In this document: positions 8,800-17,510 of the stretch, piece after piece
How positions within the stretch are numbered: position 1 is the stretch's first letter
How the letters are laid out: each line of letters starts with the position of its first letter
Assembly: GCF_035685805.1 (NCBI RefSeq)
Contig: NZ_DASSAB010000028.1
Coordinates: forward strand, 1 to 64,000
Source of the DNA: Dyella_A sp035685805
GTDB lineage: Bacteria; Pseudomonadota; Gammaproteobacteria; Xanthomonadales; Rhodanobacteraceae
Reading direction: 5' to 3'
Length of the DNA: 64,000 bases
Position numbers and translations under genes: made by a program
The notes under the pieces: generated by a model
Database searches by the model: none
Seen by the model: only the letters and a program-made list of their open reading frames with translations
Told to the model about the DNA's origin: nothing

Positions 8800-9840
8800 T
8801 CAGGACGCGATCGACCACGCCACGCTGCCGCCGGCGCGCAGCGGCACGCACACGCTGTCGCCCAGCGGCACGCTGTCGGGCACGGTCCACGGCGTGCGCT
8901 CCAGCACCAGCCGTTCGGTGTTGCGCGGCAGGCGGTAGAAGTCGGGGCCGTGGAAGCTGGCGAAGCCTTCGAGGTTCTCCAGCTTGCCCGCCTCGTCGAA
9001 CGCTTCGGCATATAGCTCGATCGCTGCGTGCGCGGTGAAGATGCCGGCGCAGCCGCAGTCGGCCAGCTTGGCCTCGCGCGGATGCGGTGCGCTGTCGGTG
9101 CCGAGGAAGAAGCGGGCGTCGCCACCGGTGGCCGCGGCCAGCAGCGCCTGGCGGTGCTGTTCGCGCTTGAGCACCGGTGCGCAGTAGTGGTGCGGGCGCA
9201 CGCCGCCGTCGAACAGCGCGTTGCGGTTGAGCAGCAGGTGGTGGACGGTGATGGTGGCGGCCACGTTGCTGGCTTGCGCCTGCACGAACTGCACGGCGTC
9301 GGCCGTGGTGATGTGCTCGAACACCACGTGCAGGTTCGGGAAGCGCGCGCGCAGCGGCACCATGTGGCGGTCGATGAAGGTCTTCTCGCGGTCGAACACG
9401 TCCACCGCGTGATCGGTGACTTCGCCGTGCACCAGCAGCGGCAGGTCGACCTGTTCCATCGCCTCCAGCACCGGGTACACGGTGGACAGATCCGACACGC
9501 CGGCGGCCGAGTTGGTGGTGGCGCCCTGCGGGTAGAACTTCACGCCGAACACCTTGCCGCTGGCCTTGGCCGCGAAGATTTCCTGCGGCGTGGTCTGGCG
9601 GGTGAGGTAGAGCGTCATCAGCGGCTCGAACGTCATGCCCGCGGGCACCGCGGCGAGGATGCGCTCGCGGTAGGCCAGCGCCTGCGCCACGGTGGTCACC
9701 GGCGGCTTGAGGTTGGGCATCACGATGGCGCGGGCGAACTGGCGCGCGGTGTGGCCGACCACCGAGGCCAGCGCCTCGCCATCGCGCAGGTGAAGGTGCC
9801 AGTCGTCGGGGCGGACGATGTCCAGTCGGTCCGTGCTCAT
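8800..9840 (-). CDS. pyrC: Dihydroorotase
   Basis: 346 aa, the length of the class II (E. coli PyrC-type) enzyme, which reversibly cyclises N-carbamoyl-aspartate to dihydroorotate in pyrimidine synthesis. The metal-binding H15-L-H17 is in DDWHLHLRDG, the carboxylated lysine is K101 in GVKFYPQG, His138 is in LLVHGE, and the Asp-containing GTDSAPH segment lies near 250. It is cytosolic. It lies 78 bp after the DUF6671 gene on the same strand, so the upstream dab operon could read into it, although it is an ordinary housekeeping gene. Confidence 0.97.
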   Translation of the reverse strand: MSTDRLDIVRPDDWHLHLRDGEALASVVGHTARQFARAIVMPNLKPPVTTVAQALAYRERILAAVPAGMTFEPLMTLYLTRQTTPQEIFAAKASGKVFGVKFYPQGATTNSAAGVSDLSTVYPVLEAMEQVDLPLLVHGEVTDHAVDVFDREKTFIDRHMVPLRARFPNLHVVFEHITTADAVQFVQAQASNVAATITVHHLLLNRNALFDGGVRPHHYCAPVLKREQHRQALLAAATGGDARFFLGTDSAPHPREAKLADCGCAGIFTAHAAIELYAEAFDEAGKLENLEGFASFHGPDFYRLPRNTERLVLERTPWTVPDSVPLGDSVCVPLRAGGSVAWSIAS

Positions 9841-9918
9841 GGGCCGTTCCTCGTGCAGGGATGGGGAATCAAAGACGCATAGTGTCCCGCGTCCGGCGCA
9901 AAAAGTCCGGCGGGTGCG

Positions 9919-10782
9919 TCAGGGGTTGCAGGCGTCGCAGTGCGCGGGGTCGGCCGGACCGTCGTTGCGCAGGCGTCGTTCGACCAGGCCGCAGCCGGCG
10001 CAGCGCCGCTCGTCGGCCAGCACCTGGCCGGTCGGCGCGCCGCACCCGCCGCAGGGTCGGCCGGGCAGGCGGGCACTGATGACGTAGCCCGGTCGATCGC
10101 AGGCCGGGCAGTGGCTATACCAGGCACGCAGCAGGTCCAGCGTGGCGCGGCGAATGCAGCGCATGCGATGCGGGTTGCGGTGCGCGCGCATGTCGGTTTC
10201 CAGCGACGCCACGCCGCTCACGGCGAGAGCGCGGCGCACCGCGGCAAGCAAGCTTTCGTCGTCGTGCGCGTCCTTGGCCAGCGCCACGGCGGGTGAGGGC
10301 TGGCCGTCCGCCACACCCATCACGATCACGCCCTGGCGGGGAAAACCCACGCGTGCGGCAAACGCCCGCGCGTCTTCGACGTGGTGGACCTGCGCGTGGA
10401 CGACATGCCGCGCGGGCGCTTCGTGTTGGCCGACCAGCTCCAGCCCGCTGGCGCGGTCCACCAGCACCACCCGCTCACTGCCCCACGCCAGGAACGGCAC
10501 CACCGGATGCGGCCCGAAGCTGCCCTCGCTGGCCAGTCCGAGCCGCGCCTCGGCGACACGCTCGAAGCCGGCGGCGATCTTTGCCCGCGCCGTCTCCAGC
10601 GGCGTGCCGGTGCGCGCGACGTCGCGGCTGAAGGTGCCGAAGCGGTCGGTGTCGAACGCCTCCGGTACCACCACGTGCACGCCCAGGAAGCGCGAGAGCA
10701 GCGGCGCGATGGCGCGCTCCTTGCCGTGCATGGTGGCCAGCACGGCGATCTCGCCGCGCAGCGAAGGCACCGCGCCATCCAT
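9919..10782 (-). CDS. DUF6671 family protein with C-terminal zinc-ribbon cysteines
   Basis: 287 aa, start ATG overlapping the TGA of cysD (TGATG arrangement), so translation is coupled. The first ~200 residues contain the DUF6671-type segments LATMHGKE, FGTFSRD and DTDMRAHRNP. The C-terminal 70 residues hold clustered cysteines that could form two zinc ribbons: CPAC...CGGC and CAGC...HCDAC. No function is known to me for this family. Its position as the last gene of dabB-dabA-cysD suggests a role tied to that unit: a metal or redox sensor, or an adaptor replacing the usual CysD partner. That is inference. There is no signal peptide, so it is expected in the cytoplasm. Confidence 0.8.
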   Translation of the reverse strand: MDGAVPSLRGEIAVLATMHGKERAIAPLLSRFLGVHVVVPEAFDTDRFGTFSRDVARTGTPLETARAKIAAGFERVAEARLGLASEGSFGPHPVVPFLAWGSERVVLVDRASGLELVGQHEAPARHVVHAQVHHVEDARAFAARVGFPRQGVIVMGVADGQPSPAVALAKDAHDDESLLAAVRRALAVSGVASLETDMRAHRNPHRMRCIRRATLDLLRAWYSHCPACDRPGYVISARLPGRPCGGCGAPTGQVLADERRCAGCGLVERRLRNDGPADPAHCDACNP

Positions 10783-11702
10783 CAGAAATAGCCCTCGAGC
10801 TTGTGCTGTTCGAGGCTGCCGCCGCCCTCGCGATCGGCCAGCCGGCCCTGGCGCTCCGAGCCGCTGGCGCGCGCGGTCTCGGCGATCACCGCGCGCAGGT
10901 CGCGCGCGTCCGAGGCGATCGCCGCGGTCACCGGCCAGCAGCCCAGCGTGCGGAAGCGCACCGGGCGCTGCGTGACGGTCTCGCCCGGTGCCAGCTGCAT
11001 CCGCGCCGGGTCGTCCACCACCAGCAGGCCGCCGTCGCGCTTGACCACCGGGCGCGGCGCGGCGAAATACAGCGGCGCCAGCGGCAGTTCGCGGCGCAGC
11101 GCGTAGCACCAGATGTCCATCTCGGTCCAGTTGGACAGGGGGTAGGCGCGCAGCGACTGCCCCGGCGCGAGCCGCGTGTTGTAGAGGTTCCACAGCTCCG
11201 GCCGCTGCTGGCGCGGGTTCCACGCGTGGCTGGCGCTGCGCACCGAGAACACGCGCTCCTTGGCGCGGGTGCGCTCCTCGTCGCGTCGCGCGCCGCCGAA
11301 CACCACATCGTGCCGTCCGCGATCCAGCGCCTGCTTCAGCGCGTCGGTGCGCATCGCGGTGGTGTAGGCGTCGCCGTGGTCGAACGGGTTGATGCCCGCG
11401 GCGCGCCCGGCCTCGTTGGCGTACACGTGCAGCTGGAAGCGGTGCGCCCGCGCGAACGCATCGCGGAACGCCAGCAGCTCGCGGAACTCCCAGGTGGAAT
11501 CGACGTGCAGCAGCGGCATCGGCGGCGGCGCAGGATGGAACGCGCGCACCGCGAGGTGGGCCAGCACGGTGGAATCCTTGCCCGCGGAAAACAGCAGCAC
11601 CGGCCGCTGCGCCTGCGCCACGCCCTCGCGCAGGATGTGGATCGCTTCGTTCTCCAGCGCGTCGAGGTGGCCGCCCAACCTGCGCACGCCGGCCGGGTTC
11701 AT
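10782..11702 (-). CDS. cysD: Orphan sulfate adenylyltransferase subunit 2 (CysD-type)
   Basis: 306 aa, full length against the ~302-aa family. It has the N-type ATP pyrophosphatase loop FSAGKDST (38-45), LLHVDST, the signature FGGARRDEE (135-143), PLSNWTEMDIW (188-198), RFRTLGCWP and the typical end EGGGSLEQHKLEGYF. In assimilation CysD makes adenosine 5'-phosphosulfate together with the GTPase CysN. No cysN, cysC or cysH is present here. Instead the gene is locked between dabA (ATGA overlap) and DUF6671 (TGATG overlap). It could be a second CysD working with a distant CysN, or an adenylylating enzyme with another acceptor. Sequence motifs alone favour genuine APS chemistry. Confidence 0.88.
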   Translation of the reverse strand: MNPAGVRRLGGHLDALENEAIHILREGVAQAQRPVLLFSAGKDSTVLAHLAVRAFHPAPPPMPLLHVDSTWEFRELLAFRDAFARAHRFQLHVYANEAGRAAGINPFDHGDAYTTAMRTDALKQALDRGRHDVVFGGARRDEERTRAKERVFSVRSASHAWNPRQQRPELWNLYNTRLAPGQSLRAYPLSNWTEMDIWCYALRRELPLAPLYFAAPRPVVKRDGGLLVVDDPARMQLAPGETVTQRPVRFRTLGCWPVTAAIASDARDLRAVIAETARASGSERQGRLADREGGGSLEQHKLEGYF

Positions 11703-14149
11703 GCAAAGCGCTCCCAGCGGCCGCCGGCGCCGCGGCGCTGCAGGCCGTCGCCGCCGGGCGGCAGCGCGAACAGGTGCAGCCAGCCGTGCTCGACCAGCTC
11801 GCGCACGCCGGCCTGCTTGTCCAGCACGCGTTCGATCGCCTCGACCGGCGCGGCCAGCACCGCGGTGAGCCGGCGCGGTTCGTGCACCAGCGCGGTGCCG
11901 TCGGAGACCGACTGCCAGGGCAGGCCGCTGCGCAGGTGGCCGCCGGCACCCTCCATCACACCGACGCCGGCGACCACGTTGTGCAGCGTCTTGTTGCCGC
12001 TGCCGAAGGCGTTGTTGTCCACGCTGGAGGCGTAGTACTGCAGGTTGATCCAGCTGGCGACCACCATCGGCGCGCTCATGATCTGCTCCAGCACGCGGCC
12101 CTCGGGGTCCTGTTCCCACACGTAGCTGTGCAGGAACACGCGGCCGCTCAGGTCGAGCGTGCGGGTGGCCTGGCGCGGCGCGGCGATGAAGGCGGCGCAG
12201 CCGGCCACGCCCCATTCCGGCCGCGGCTGGCTCCAGTCCTGGCTGCGCGCGAGCAGGGCGCGCAGGCCCTCGGGAGAAGCGTCCAGCCCCAGCCGGGCGG
12301 CGCGCTCGGTGCGGGTGCGCGCGCCGGCCTCGGCCAGCGCCTGCTCGAGCCGCGCGAGGTCGTCGGCGTGGCTGGCCGGCACGTCGTCGCGGTCGTACAC
12401 GGTGAGCGCGTCGGTAGTGGTGTCGTGCAGGCCAGCCACGAACACGGTGTCGGCGGGAATCGCGATGCCGCGGGCGGCGAGGCCTTGGCGCACCGCCGGG
12501 TCGTTGAGCACGCGCGCGGCCAGCCGCGCGTTCGCCTCGCCGCTGTGGCCGCCGCAGGCGCCGCAGTCCAGCCCGCTGGCGTAGGGGTTGTTGGTGCTGC
12601 TGGCGCCGTGGCCGGCCAGCAGCACCAGCCGGGCGAAGCGCTCGGTGAGCGACATGCCGCGCAGCAAGTTGGTGGCCAGTTCCAGCCGCAGCTCCGGCGG
12701 CGGCAGGGTCGATTCCATGTCGTCGCGGCAGCGTCCGTGCGGCGCATGCCGGGCCAGCCCGAAGCCGTCCAGCAGCAGCCGCGCGGCGTAGATCAGGCCC
12801 AGGCTTTCGACGAAGGCGAACGAGGCCACCGCCGCGCGCTTGAACGCCTGCCAGCCGGCGGCGCGCAGGCTGCGCGTGCGCTGCTGCGCCAGCCGTGCCG
12901 CGCGTGCGCCGTCGGAGCTGCGCTTGGGCTGTTCGTGCACGGTCAGCGGCGGCGCAAGCAGCGCCGGACACTGCGCGCGGCCCGCGTCGTGGCCAAACGG
13001 CACGTAGCTCACCGGCATGCCGAAGAAGCCGGCGAAGCCCAGCGTCTCGGCGCCCGGCAGGCTGCCTTCCAGCGCCCGGCGGAATACTTCCGAGCGCACG
13101 TCGATGCAGAACACCGCCTGCACCGGCGCGCGCAGCGCGGGCTCGGTTGCCGGCTCGCCGGTTGCCGCCAGCTTCGCCGCCAGCGGGCGCTGCCAGGCGA
13201 CCTCGTAGGCGCGCTGGGCGATCTCGTCCACCACGAACGCGCGTTGGCGGCGCGGGTCGCGGCCGTGTTCGATGAATCGTTCGCGGGCACCGGCCCAGGC
13301 CGCGGCCAGCCGCCCGCCACCGAGGCGCAGCGCCAGCAGCTCCCACGCCAGCCGCACGGCGAGCAGTTCGGCCAGCTCGCTGCCGGTGTCGCCGCGCAGC
13401 TCGTCCTGCCAGTCGCGATAGCGCGCGTGGCCGGCCCAGCCGCCGAGCGTGGCCAGCAGGCGCTGGAAGTACAGCGGCAGGCCCGCTGCCGGCAGCGCCA
13501 ACGCGGTGGCTGCTTCGGCGATCAGCGCGTCGGCGTCGGCCGGCAGCGTGCGTACCGCGGCGCGGAAGCCCGGCCAGCCCTCGGCCTCGGGGCGGCGGTC
13601 GCGCTGTGCCTGCTCGCGCCACGCTGCGTAGGGGCGCAGCCCGCGCCAGGGCGAGGCCCACATCGCCTGGCCCTGGTCGTAGTGCGCGGCCGCCCACTGC
13701 GCGAGCTGGGCATCGGCCAGTGCTTCGTCGTCCCGGCGGTGGACCTTCGTCGCGAGCGACAGCACGGTAGGCAGCGCGTCACTCGAGGGCTCATGCGGTT
13801 CAGCGAGGTGGTGCTTGAGCTCGGCCACGTCGGCCGGCCGCAGCGGGCCGGGCGCGGTCTGGGCCAGCGCGTCGGCAAGGTCGGCGTCGGTGATCTCGCC
13901 GCGGGCGATCGCCTGGGCATGGACGCGCCGCGCCGGCGTGACGCGGGCGCCCTCGGTGGCGGCGACCCGCTGCGCCGCTTCGGCGAAGGGCAGGTCGGTG
14001 AGGCCGAGGAAGGGATTCACCGCAACGAAGTGGGCGAGCGGCCACAGCGGGGCGACCCGGCGGCAGGCCTGCGCGACGGCGGCCTGCAGGGTTGGCGCTG
14101 CGGGAGCGGCGGCAGCGTCATGTTCGGCAGGAAGCAGGACGGCGTTCAT
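11699..14149 (-). CDS. dabA: DAB inorganic carbon transporter subunit DabA (DUF2309)
   Basis: 816 aa, cytoplasmic zinc subunit of the DAB system, which uses a cation gradient to drive one-way CO2 hydration or bicarbonate accumulation. The beta-carbonic-anhydrase-like zinc residues are present: C348 and D350 in CIDVRSE, H514 in GHGASSTNN, and C529 in LDCGACGG. The N-terminal LAHFVAVNPFLG segment is also typical of the family. The ATG overlaps the dabB stop by 4 nt (ATGA) and the stop overlaps the cysD start in the same way. Heterotrophic relatives may use DAB to supply bicarbonate to carboxylases when CO2 is scarce. Confidence 0.95.
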   Translation of the reverse strand: MNAVLLPAEHDAAAAPAAPTLQAAVAQACRRVAPLWPLAHFVAVNPFLGLTDLPFAEAAQRVAATEGARVTPARRVHAQAIARGEITDADLADALAQTAPGPLRPADVAELKHHLAEPHEPSSDALPTVLSLATKVHRRDDEALADAQLAQWAAAHYDQGQAMWASPWRGLRPYAAWREQAQRDRRPEAEGWPGFRAAVRTLPADADALIAEAATALALPAAGLPLYFQRLLATLGGWAGHARYRDWQDELRGDTGSELAELLAVRLAWELLALRLGGGRLAAAWAGARERFIEHGRDPRRQRAFVVDEIAQRAYEVAWQRPLAAKLAATGEPATEPALRAPVQAVFCIDVRSEVFRRALEGSLPGAETLGFAGFFGMPVSYVPFGHDAGRAQCPALLAPPLTVHEQPKRSSDGARAARLAQQRTRSLRAAGWQAFKRAAVASFAFVESLGLIYAARLLLDGFGLARHAPHGRCRDDMESTLPPPELRLELATNLLRGMSLTERFARLVLLAGHGASSTNNPYASGLDCGACGGHSGEANARLAARVLNDPAVRQGLAARGIAIPADTVFVAGLHDTTTDALTVYDRDDVPASHADDLARLEQALAEAGARTRTERAARLGLDASPEGLRALLARSQDWSQPRPEWGVAGCAAFIAAPRQATRTLDLSGRVFLHSYVWEQDPEGRVLEQIMSAPMVVASWINLQYYASSVDNNAFGSGNKTLHNVVAGVGVMEGAGGHLRSGLPWQSVSDGTALVHEPRRLTAVLAAPVEAIERVLDKQAGVRELVEHGWLHLFALPPGGDGLQRRGAGGRWERFA

Positions 14150-15732
14150 CGGCGGGCCTCCACGGCGGGGACGGTGGGAGTGGGCGCGCGGTTCTCCAGC
14201 CGATGCCACAGGAAGGCATCGACATAGAGGCCCTGCGCCAGATGCACGTAGGCGGTGCGCCAGCCGCGTCGCGCCTGCAGCGTCTCGGGCATCAGCTGCA
14301 CCAGCGCGATGGCGGCGAAGGCCAGCAGGGTGGGGCCGAGAATTGCCCAGGTAATCCAGCTCGCCGCCGGCGCGGCGGGCACGCTGCCGGCCAGCGCCGC
14401 GCCGGCCACCGCGTGCAGCGCGGCATAGGCGAGCATGGCGAAGGCGGCGAGCACGAGCCCCCGCACGAGGTTGGCGGTCGGCTGCCGTGCCGGCGTGGCG
14501 CGCGCCAGCAGCAGGCCGGCGCCGATTGCCACCAGCAGGCCGAGCGCGCCGATGGCCGCCGGCTGCGGATCGATGCGCTCCATCAGCGGGCGCAGCGCGA
14601 GATACAGCCCGATCGCCAGCACCGGGCCAAGCGCCCGCACCGGACCACCGGCGGCCGGCGCGGCGGCCCGGCGGCGGGCCACCGCGTCCACCGCGGTGCC
14701 GGAGGCAAGAAAGCCGTGCGCCTTGTAGAACGAGTGGGCCAGCAGGTGCAGCAGTGCCAGCGGAAAGGCACCCAGCCCGCACTCGAGCAGCATCAGGCCC
14801 ATCTGGGCGATGGTCGACCAGGCCAGCGAGGCCTTGATGCTGGTCTGGGTCAGCATCACCAGCGAGCCGTAGACGGCAGTGATCGCGCCGATCGCCGCCA
14901 GCAGGTGCATTGCCGCGGGCACCGCCACCAGCACCTCGGCGAAGCGGATCGCCAGGAAGCCGCCGCCGTTGATGATGCCTGCGTGCAGCAGCGCCGAGAC
15001 CGGCGTGGGCGTGTCGATGATGTCCGGCAGCCAGCCGTGGGCGGGAAACTGGGCCGACTTCAGCGCGGCGGCCAGCACCAGCAGCACCGCGGCCGCCGGC
15101 ACCGCCGCGCCGGCAGCCGCGCCGTCGCGCACCTGGGCCAGCACCGTGACGAGGTCGGCGCTGCGGCCGGTCCAGGCGAGCAGGGCGAAGGCGCCGAGCA
15201 GGCAGGCGTCGCCGGTGCGCGCCACGATGAACTTGCGGCCGGCCGCGCGCACCGCAGCGGCGCGCTCGGGGTAGAACAGCAGCAGCCGGTGCAGCGCCAG
15301 GCTGGTGGCGATCCACGCGGCGGCGAGCAGGGCGAGGTTGCCGGCCAGCACCAGGGTCATCACCGCGGCCAGCGTCAGGCACAGCTCGGCGGCGAACAGG
15401 CCGCGGCGCGGATCACCGTCGAGGTAGTGGCGGCTGTAGCGCAGCACGATCGTCCCGATGAACGACACCAGCGCGAACAGGCTGGCGCTGAGCACGTCCA
15501 CCCGCACGGACAGCCCGGCGCCGTGCCAGGCGAGCAGCGAAGCGGATTGCGGCCCGCGCAGCAGCGCCAGCACCAGCGCCCCCAGCGCCAGCACCAGCGA
15601 CAGGGCCCCGGCCGCGCCGCTGGCCGACCACGGCACGCGAGCGCGCCCGGTGGGATCGCGCATCGCCATCCATGCGGCGAGCACGAACGCGGCAGGACCG
15701 AGCAGGACGAGCAGGGCGGGCGGGAAAGGCAT
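14146..15732 (-). CDS. dabB: DAB transporter membrane subunit DabB (NuoL/MrpA-like)
   Basis: 528 aa, strongly hydrophobic, with about 12-13 membrane segments. It belongs to the proton-conducting complex I/Mrp antiporter family: core motifs include the lysine/histidine-bearing segment AALKSAQFPAHGWLPD (~218-233), TPTPVSALLHAG, and TSIKASLAWSTIAQMG further on. Paired with DabA it forms the energy-coupled carbon transporter. It is the first gene of the minus-strand operon, starting 98 bp from the divergent LysR gene, so that spacer should hold its promoter. Confidence 0.95.
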   Translation of the reverse strand: MPFPPALLVLLGPAAFVLAAWMAMRDPTGRARVPWSASGAAGALSLVLALGALVLALLRGPQSASLLAWHGAGLSVRVDVLSASLFALVSFIGTIVLRYSRHYLDGDPRRGLFAAELCLTLAAVMTLVLAGNLALLAAAWIATSLALHRLLLFYPERAAAVRAAGRKFIVARTGDACLLGAFALLAWTGRSADLVTVLAQVRDGAAAGAAVPAAAVLLVLAAALKSAQFPAHGWLPDIIDTPTPVSALLHAGIINGGGFLAIRFAEVLVAVPAAMHLLAAIGAITAVYGSLVMLTQTSIKASLAWSTIAQMGLMLLECGLGAFPLALLHLLAHSFYKAHGFLASGTAVDAVARRRAAAPAAGGPVRALGPVLAIGLYLALRPLMERIDPQPAAIGALGLLVAIGAGLLLARATPARQPTANLVRGLVLAAFAMLAYAALHAVAGAALAGSVPAAPAASWITWAILGPTLLAFAAIALVQLMPETLQARRGWRTAYVHLAQGLYVDAFLWHRLENRAPTPTVPAVEARR

Positions 15733-15830
15733 GGCGGTTCCAGTGGCTGGGGCGGCGGAACCTTAACGGAGCGCGTTCATTCCTTAAAATTCATAATATG
15801 GAGCAGATCGATTCATGAAAGAGAACGCCT
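15733..15830. promoter_or_regulatory. Divergent promoter region between dabB and the LysR gene
   Basis: 98 bp, unusually AT-rich for this sequence around 15778-15820. It contains three copies of TTCAT (in GTTCATTCC, ATTCATAAT and ATTCATGAA). On the minus strand TATTAT and TTTTAA stretches could serve as the -10 of dabB. The arrangement is the usual one for a LysR protein controlling both itself and the divergent operon; exact boxes are not certain. Confidence 0.55.
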
Positions 15831-16733
15831 ATGGCCGCGCTCAACTACAACCACCTGCGCTACTTCTGGGCCGTCGCCCATGAGGGAAACCTCACCCGCA
15901 CCGCCGAGAAGCTGCACGTGTCGCAGTCGGCGCTGTCGATCCAGATCCGCAAGCTGGAGGGCCAGCTCGGCCATCCGCTGTTCGAGCGCACCGGCAAGCA
16001 ACTGGTGCTGACCGAGGCCGGCCGCATCGCGCTGGAACACGCCGACGCCATCTTCAGCGCCGGCGGCGAGCTGCTGAGCATGCTCGGCAACCGGCCCGGC
16101 ACGCGTCGGCAGATCCTGCGCGTGGGCGCCCTGGCCACGCTCTCGCGCAACTTCCAGATGGCCTTCCTGCGACCGCTGCTCAAGCGCGACGACGTCGAAC
16201 TGGTGCTGCGTTCGGGCACCACCACCGAGCTGCTGCACGCGCTGGAATCGCATCGGCTGGACGTGGTGCTGATCAACATGCCGCCGCTGCGCGATGCGGG
16301 CACGCCGTGGATCTCCCACCCCATCGCGGAGCAGCCGGTGAGCCTGATCGGCGCCGCCGCGCACGCCGGCAGCGGGCGCGGGCTGGAAGAGCTGCTGACG
16401 AGCGAACCGCTGGTGCTGCCCACGCTGGAGAGCAGCATCCGGATCGGTTTCGACGCCGTGATCGACCGGCTCGGGCTGCGCGTGCGCATTGCCGCCGAGG
16501 TGGAGGACATGGCGATGATGCGACTGCTCGCCCGCGAGGGCATCGGGCTGGCGGTGGTGCCGCCGATCGTGGTGCGCGACGAGCTCGCCGCCGGCACCCT
16601 GGTGGAGCTGGCGCAGCTGCCCGAACTGAGCGAGACCTTTTTTGCGGTGACGCTGAGCCGCCGTTTTCCCAACCCGCTGGCGCGCGAGCTGATCGCCTCG
16701 TTCTCGCCCACGCCGCATGACGACGCAGGCTAG
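15831..16733 (+). CDS. LysR-type regulator, NhaR-like, of the dab operon
   Basis: 300 aa. The N-terminal winged helix-turn-helix (5-65) begins with NYNHLRYFWAVAHEG, close to NhaR, a LysR protein that senses sodium in enterobacteria. The rest is a LysR ligand-binding domain (90-295). It is divergent from dabBA; LysR genes also accompany dab operons in autotrophs. Possible signals are cations, bicarbonate or a metabolite; the sequence does not decide. AAAGAGAA lies 9 nt before the ATG. Confidence 0.9.
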   Translation: MAALNYNHLRYFWAVAHEGNLTRTAEKLHVSQSALSIQIRKLEGQLGHPLFERTGKQLVLTEAGRIALEHADAIFSAGGELLSMLGNRPGTRRQILRVGALATLSRNFQMAFLRPLLKRDDVELVLRSGTTTELLHALESHRLDVVLINMPPLRDAGTPWISHPIAEQPVSLIGAAAHAGSGRGLEELLTSEPLVLPTLESSIRIGFDAVIDRLGLRVRIAAEVEDMAMMRLLAREGIGLAVVPPIVVRDELAAGTLVELAQLPELSETFFAVTLSRRFPNPLARELIASFSPTPHDDAG

Positions 16734-16760
16734 TACGCCAGCGCGTCAAACCGGCCACGA

Positions 16761-16790
16761 AAAAGGGCGGCATCGTTGCCGATGCCGCCC
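16761..16790 (-). terminator. Rho-independent terminator below the DUF1328 gene
   Basis: Perfect 11-bp stem GGGCGGCATCG/CGATGCCGCCC with loop TTGC. Read on the minus strand it is followed by TTTTTCG. It also sits 30 bp after the LysR stop, so it separates the two convergent units. Confidence 0.75.
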
Positions 16791-16838
16791 CGGTGCCCGC
16801 GGACGAACCGCCAGGCGCTCCTGAGATCGGAAGCGGTG

Positions 16839-17012
16839 CTACACGCGCGGCCCGCGGCGGAAGCCGCCGAAGATCAGCGACAGCACGAACAGCACCAGGA
16901 ACACCACGAACAGGATCTTGGCGATGCTGGCGGCGCCTGCCGCGATGCCGGTGAAACCGAACACGGCGGCGATCAGTGCAATGACGAGAAAGACAATGGC
17001 GTAGTGAAGCAT
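16839..17012 (-). CDS. DUF1328 (YtjA-like) small membrane protein
   Basis: 57 aa: two hydrophobic helices (2-22 and 30-50) joined by TGIAAGAASIAK and ending FRRGPRV, the classic DUF1328 layout. The function of the family is unknown; members are often induced by envelope or osmotic stress. AGGAGA lies 6 nt before the ATG. It lies 49 bp downstream of the CsbD gene on the same strand, a frequent pairing of small stress proteins. Confidence 0.9.
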   Translation of the reverse strand: MLHYAIVFLVIALIAAVFGFTGIAAGAASIAKILFVVFLVLFVLSLIFGGFRRGPRV

Positions 17013-17061
17013 GGGGATATCTCCTGGCTGCCGGACGACGCCCGTGGGCGCCGGGCGGGGG

Positions 17062-17265
17062 TTAGTGACGAAGACTCTTTTCGAACTCGCGAACCTGGGC
17101 GTCGGCCTCGTCGCGGGCAATGCCGTAGCGCTCCTGCACCTTGCCGGCGAGATATTCGGAGTTGCCTTCGGCAACCTTCAGGTCGTCGTCGGTCAGCTTG
17201 CCCCACTTCTGCTTCATGGTGCCGCCGAGCTGCTTCCACTGGCCTTTGATGGTGTCTTGATTCAT
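17062..17265 (-). CDS. CsbD family stress protein
   Basis: 67 aa, hydrophilic, start MNQDTIKGQWKQLGG, with the repeated GxxKxxxGKLTDDDL pattern and EYLAGKVQERYGIARDEA typical of CsbD/YjbJ. These abundant cytosolic proteins are induced in general stress; their biochemical role is unknown. It probably forms a two-gene unit with the DUF1328 gene. Confidence 0.92.
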   Translation of the reverse strand: MNQDTIKGQWKQLGGTMKQKWGKLTDDDLKVAEGNSEYLAGKVQERYGIARDEADAQVREFEKSLRH

Positions 17266-17454
17266 GGCGCGTACCTCATGGGGTGGGGGAGACGCGCACC
17301 GGGGTGCCGCGTTCGGTGCCGATTGCATCCCTCGCGTCGTGAACGCGGTGTGCGGGAACACGCAGTGGCGCGGGGCGCGGTTCACGCAGGTGCAGGACGC
17401 GCTCACCGGCCCTTCGCGCGCAGTGCACGGCCGCGCCGACGGTGGCTGCATGCG

Positions 17455-17490
17455 CAAGAAAAAAGGGCGCCTCGCGGCGCCCTCTTTTTT
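17455..17490. terminator. Bidirectional terminator hairpin
   Basis: GGGCGCC/GGCGCCC stem with loop TCGC, flanked by A6 on one side and a CTTTTTT tract on the other. It can end transcription of the lipoprotein gene on the minus strand and also acts from the plus strand. Confidence 0.85.
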
Positions 17491-17510
17491 CACGTGCTGC
17501 CGATCCCGGA

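Noticed and set aside
10782..11702. CysD as part of a standard sulfate assimilation operon
   Set aside because: No cysN, cysC, cysH, cysI or cysJ occurs in the window; both neighbours overlap it and belong to other functions.
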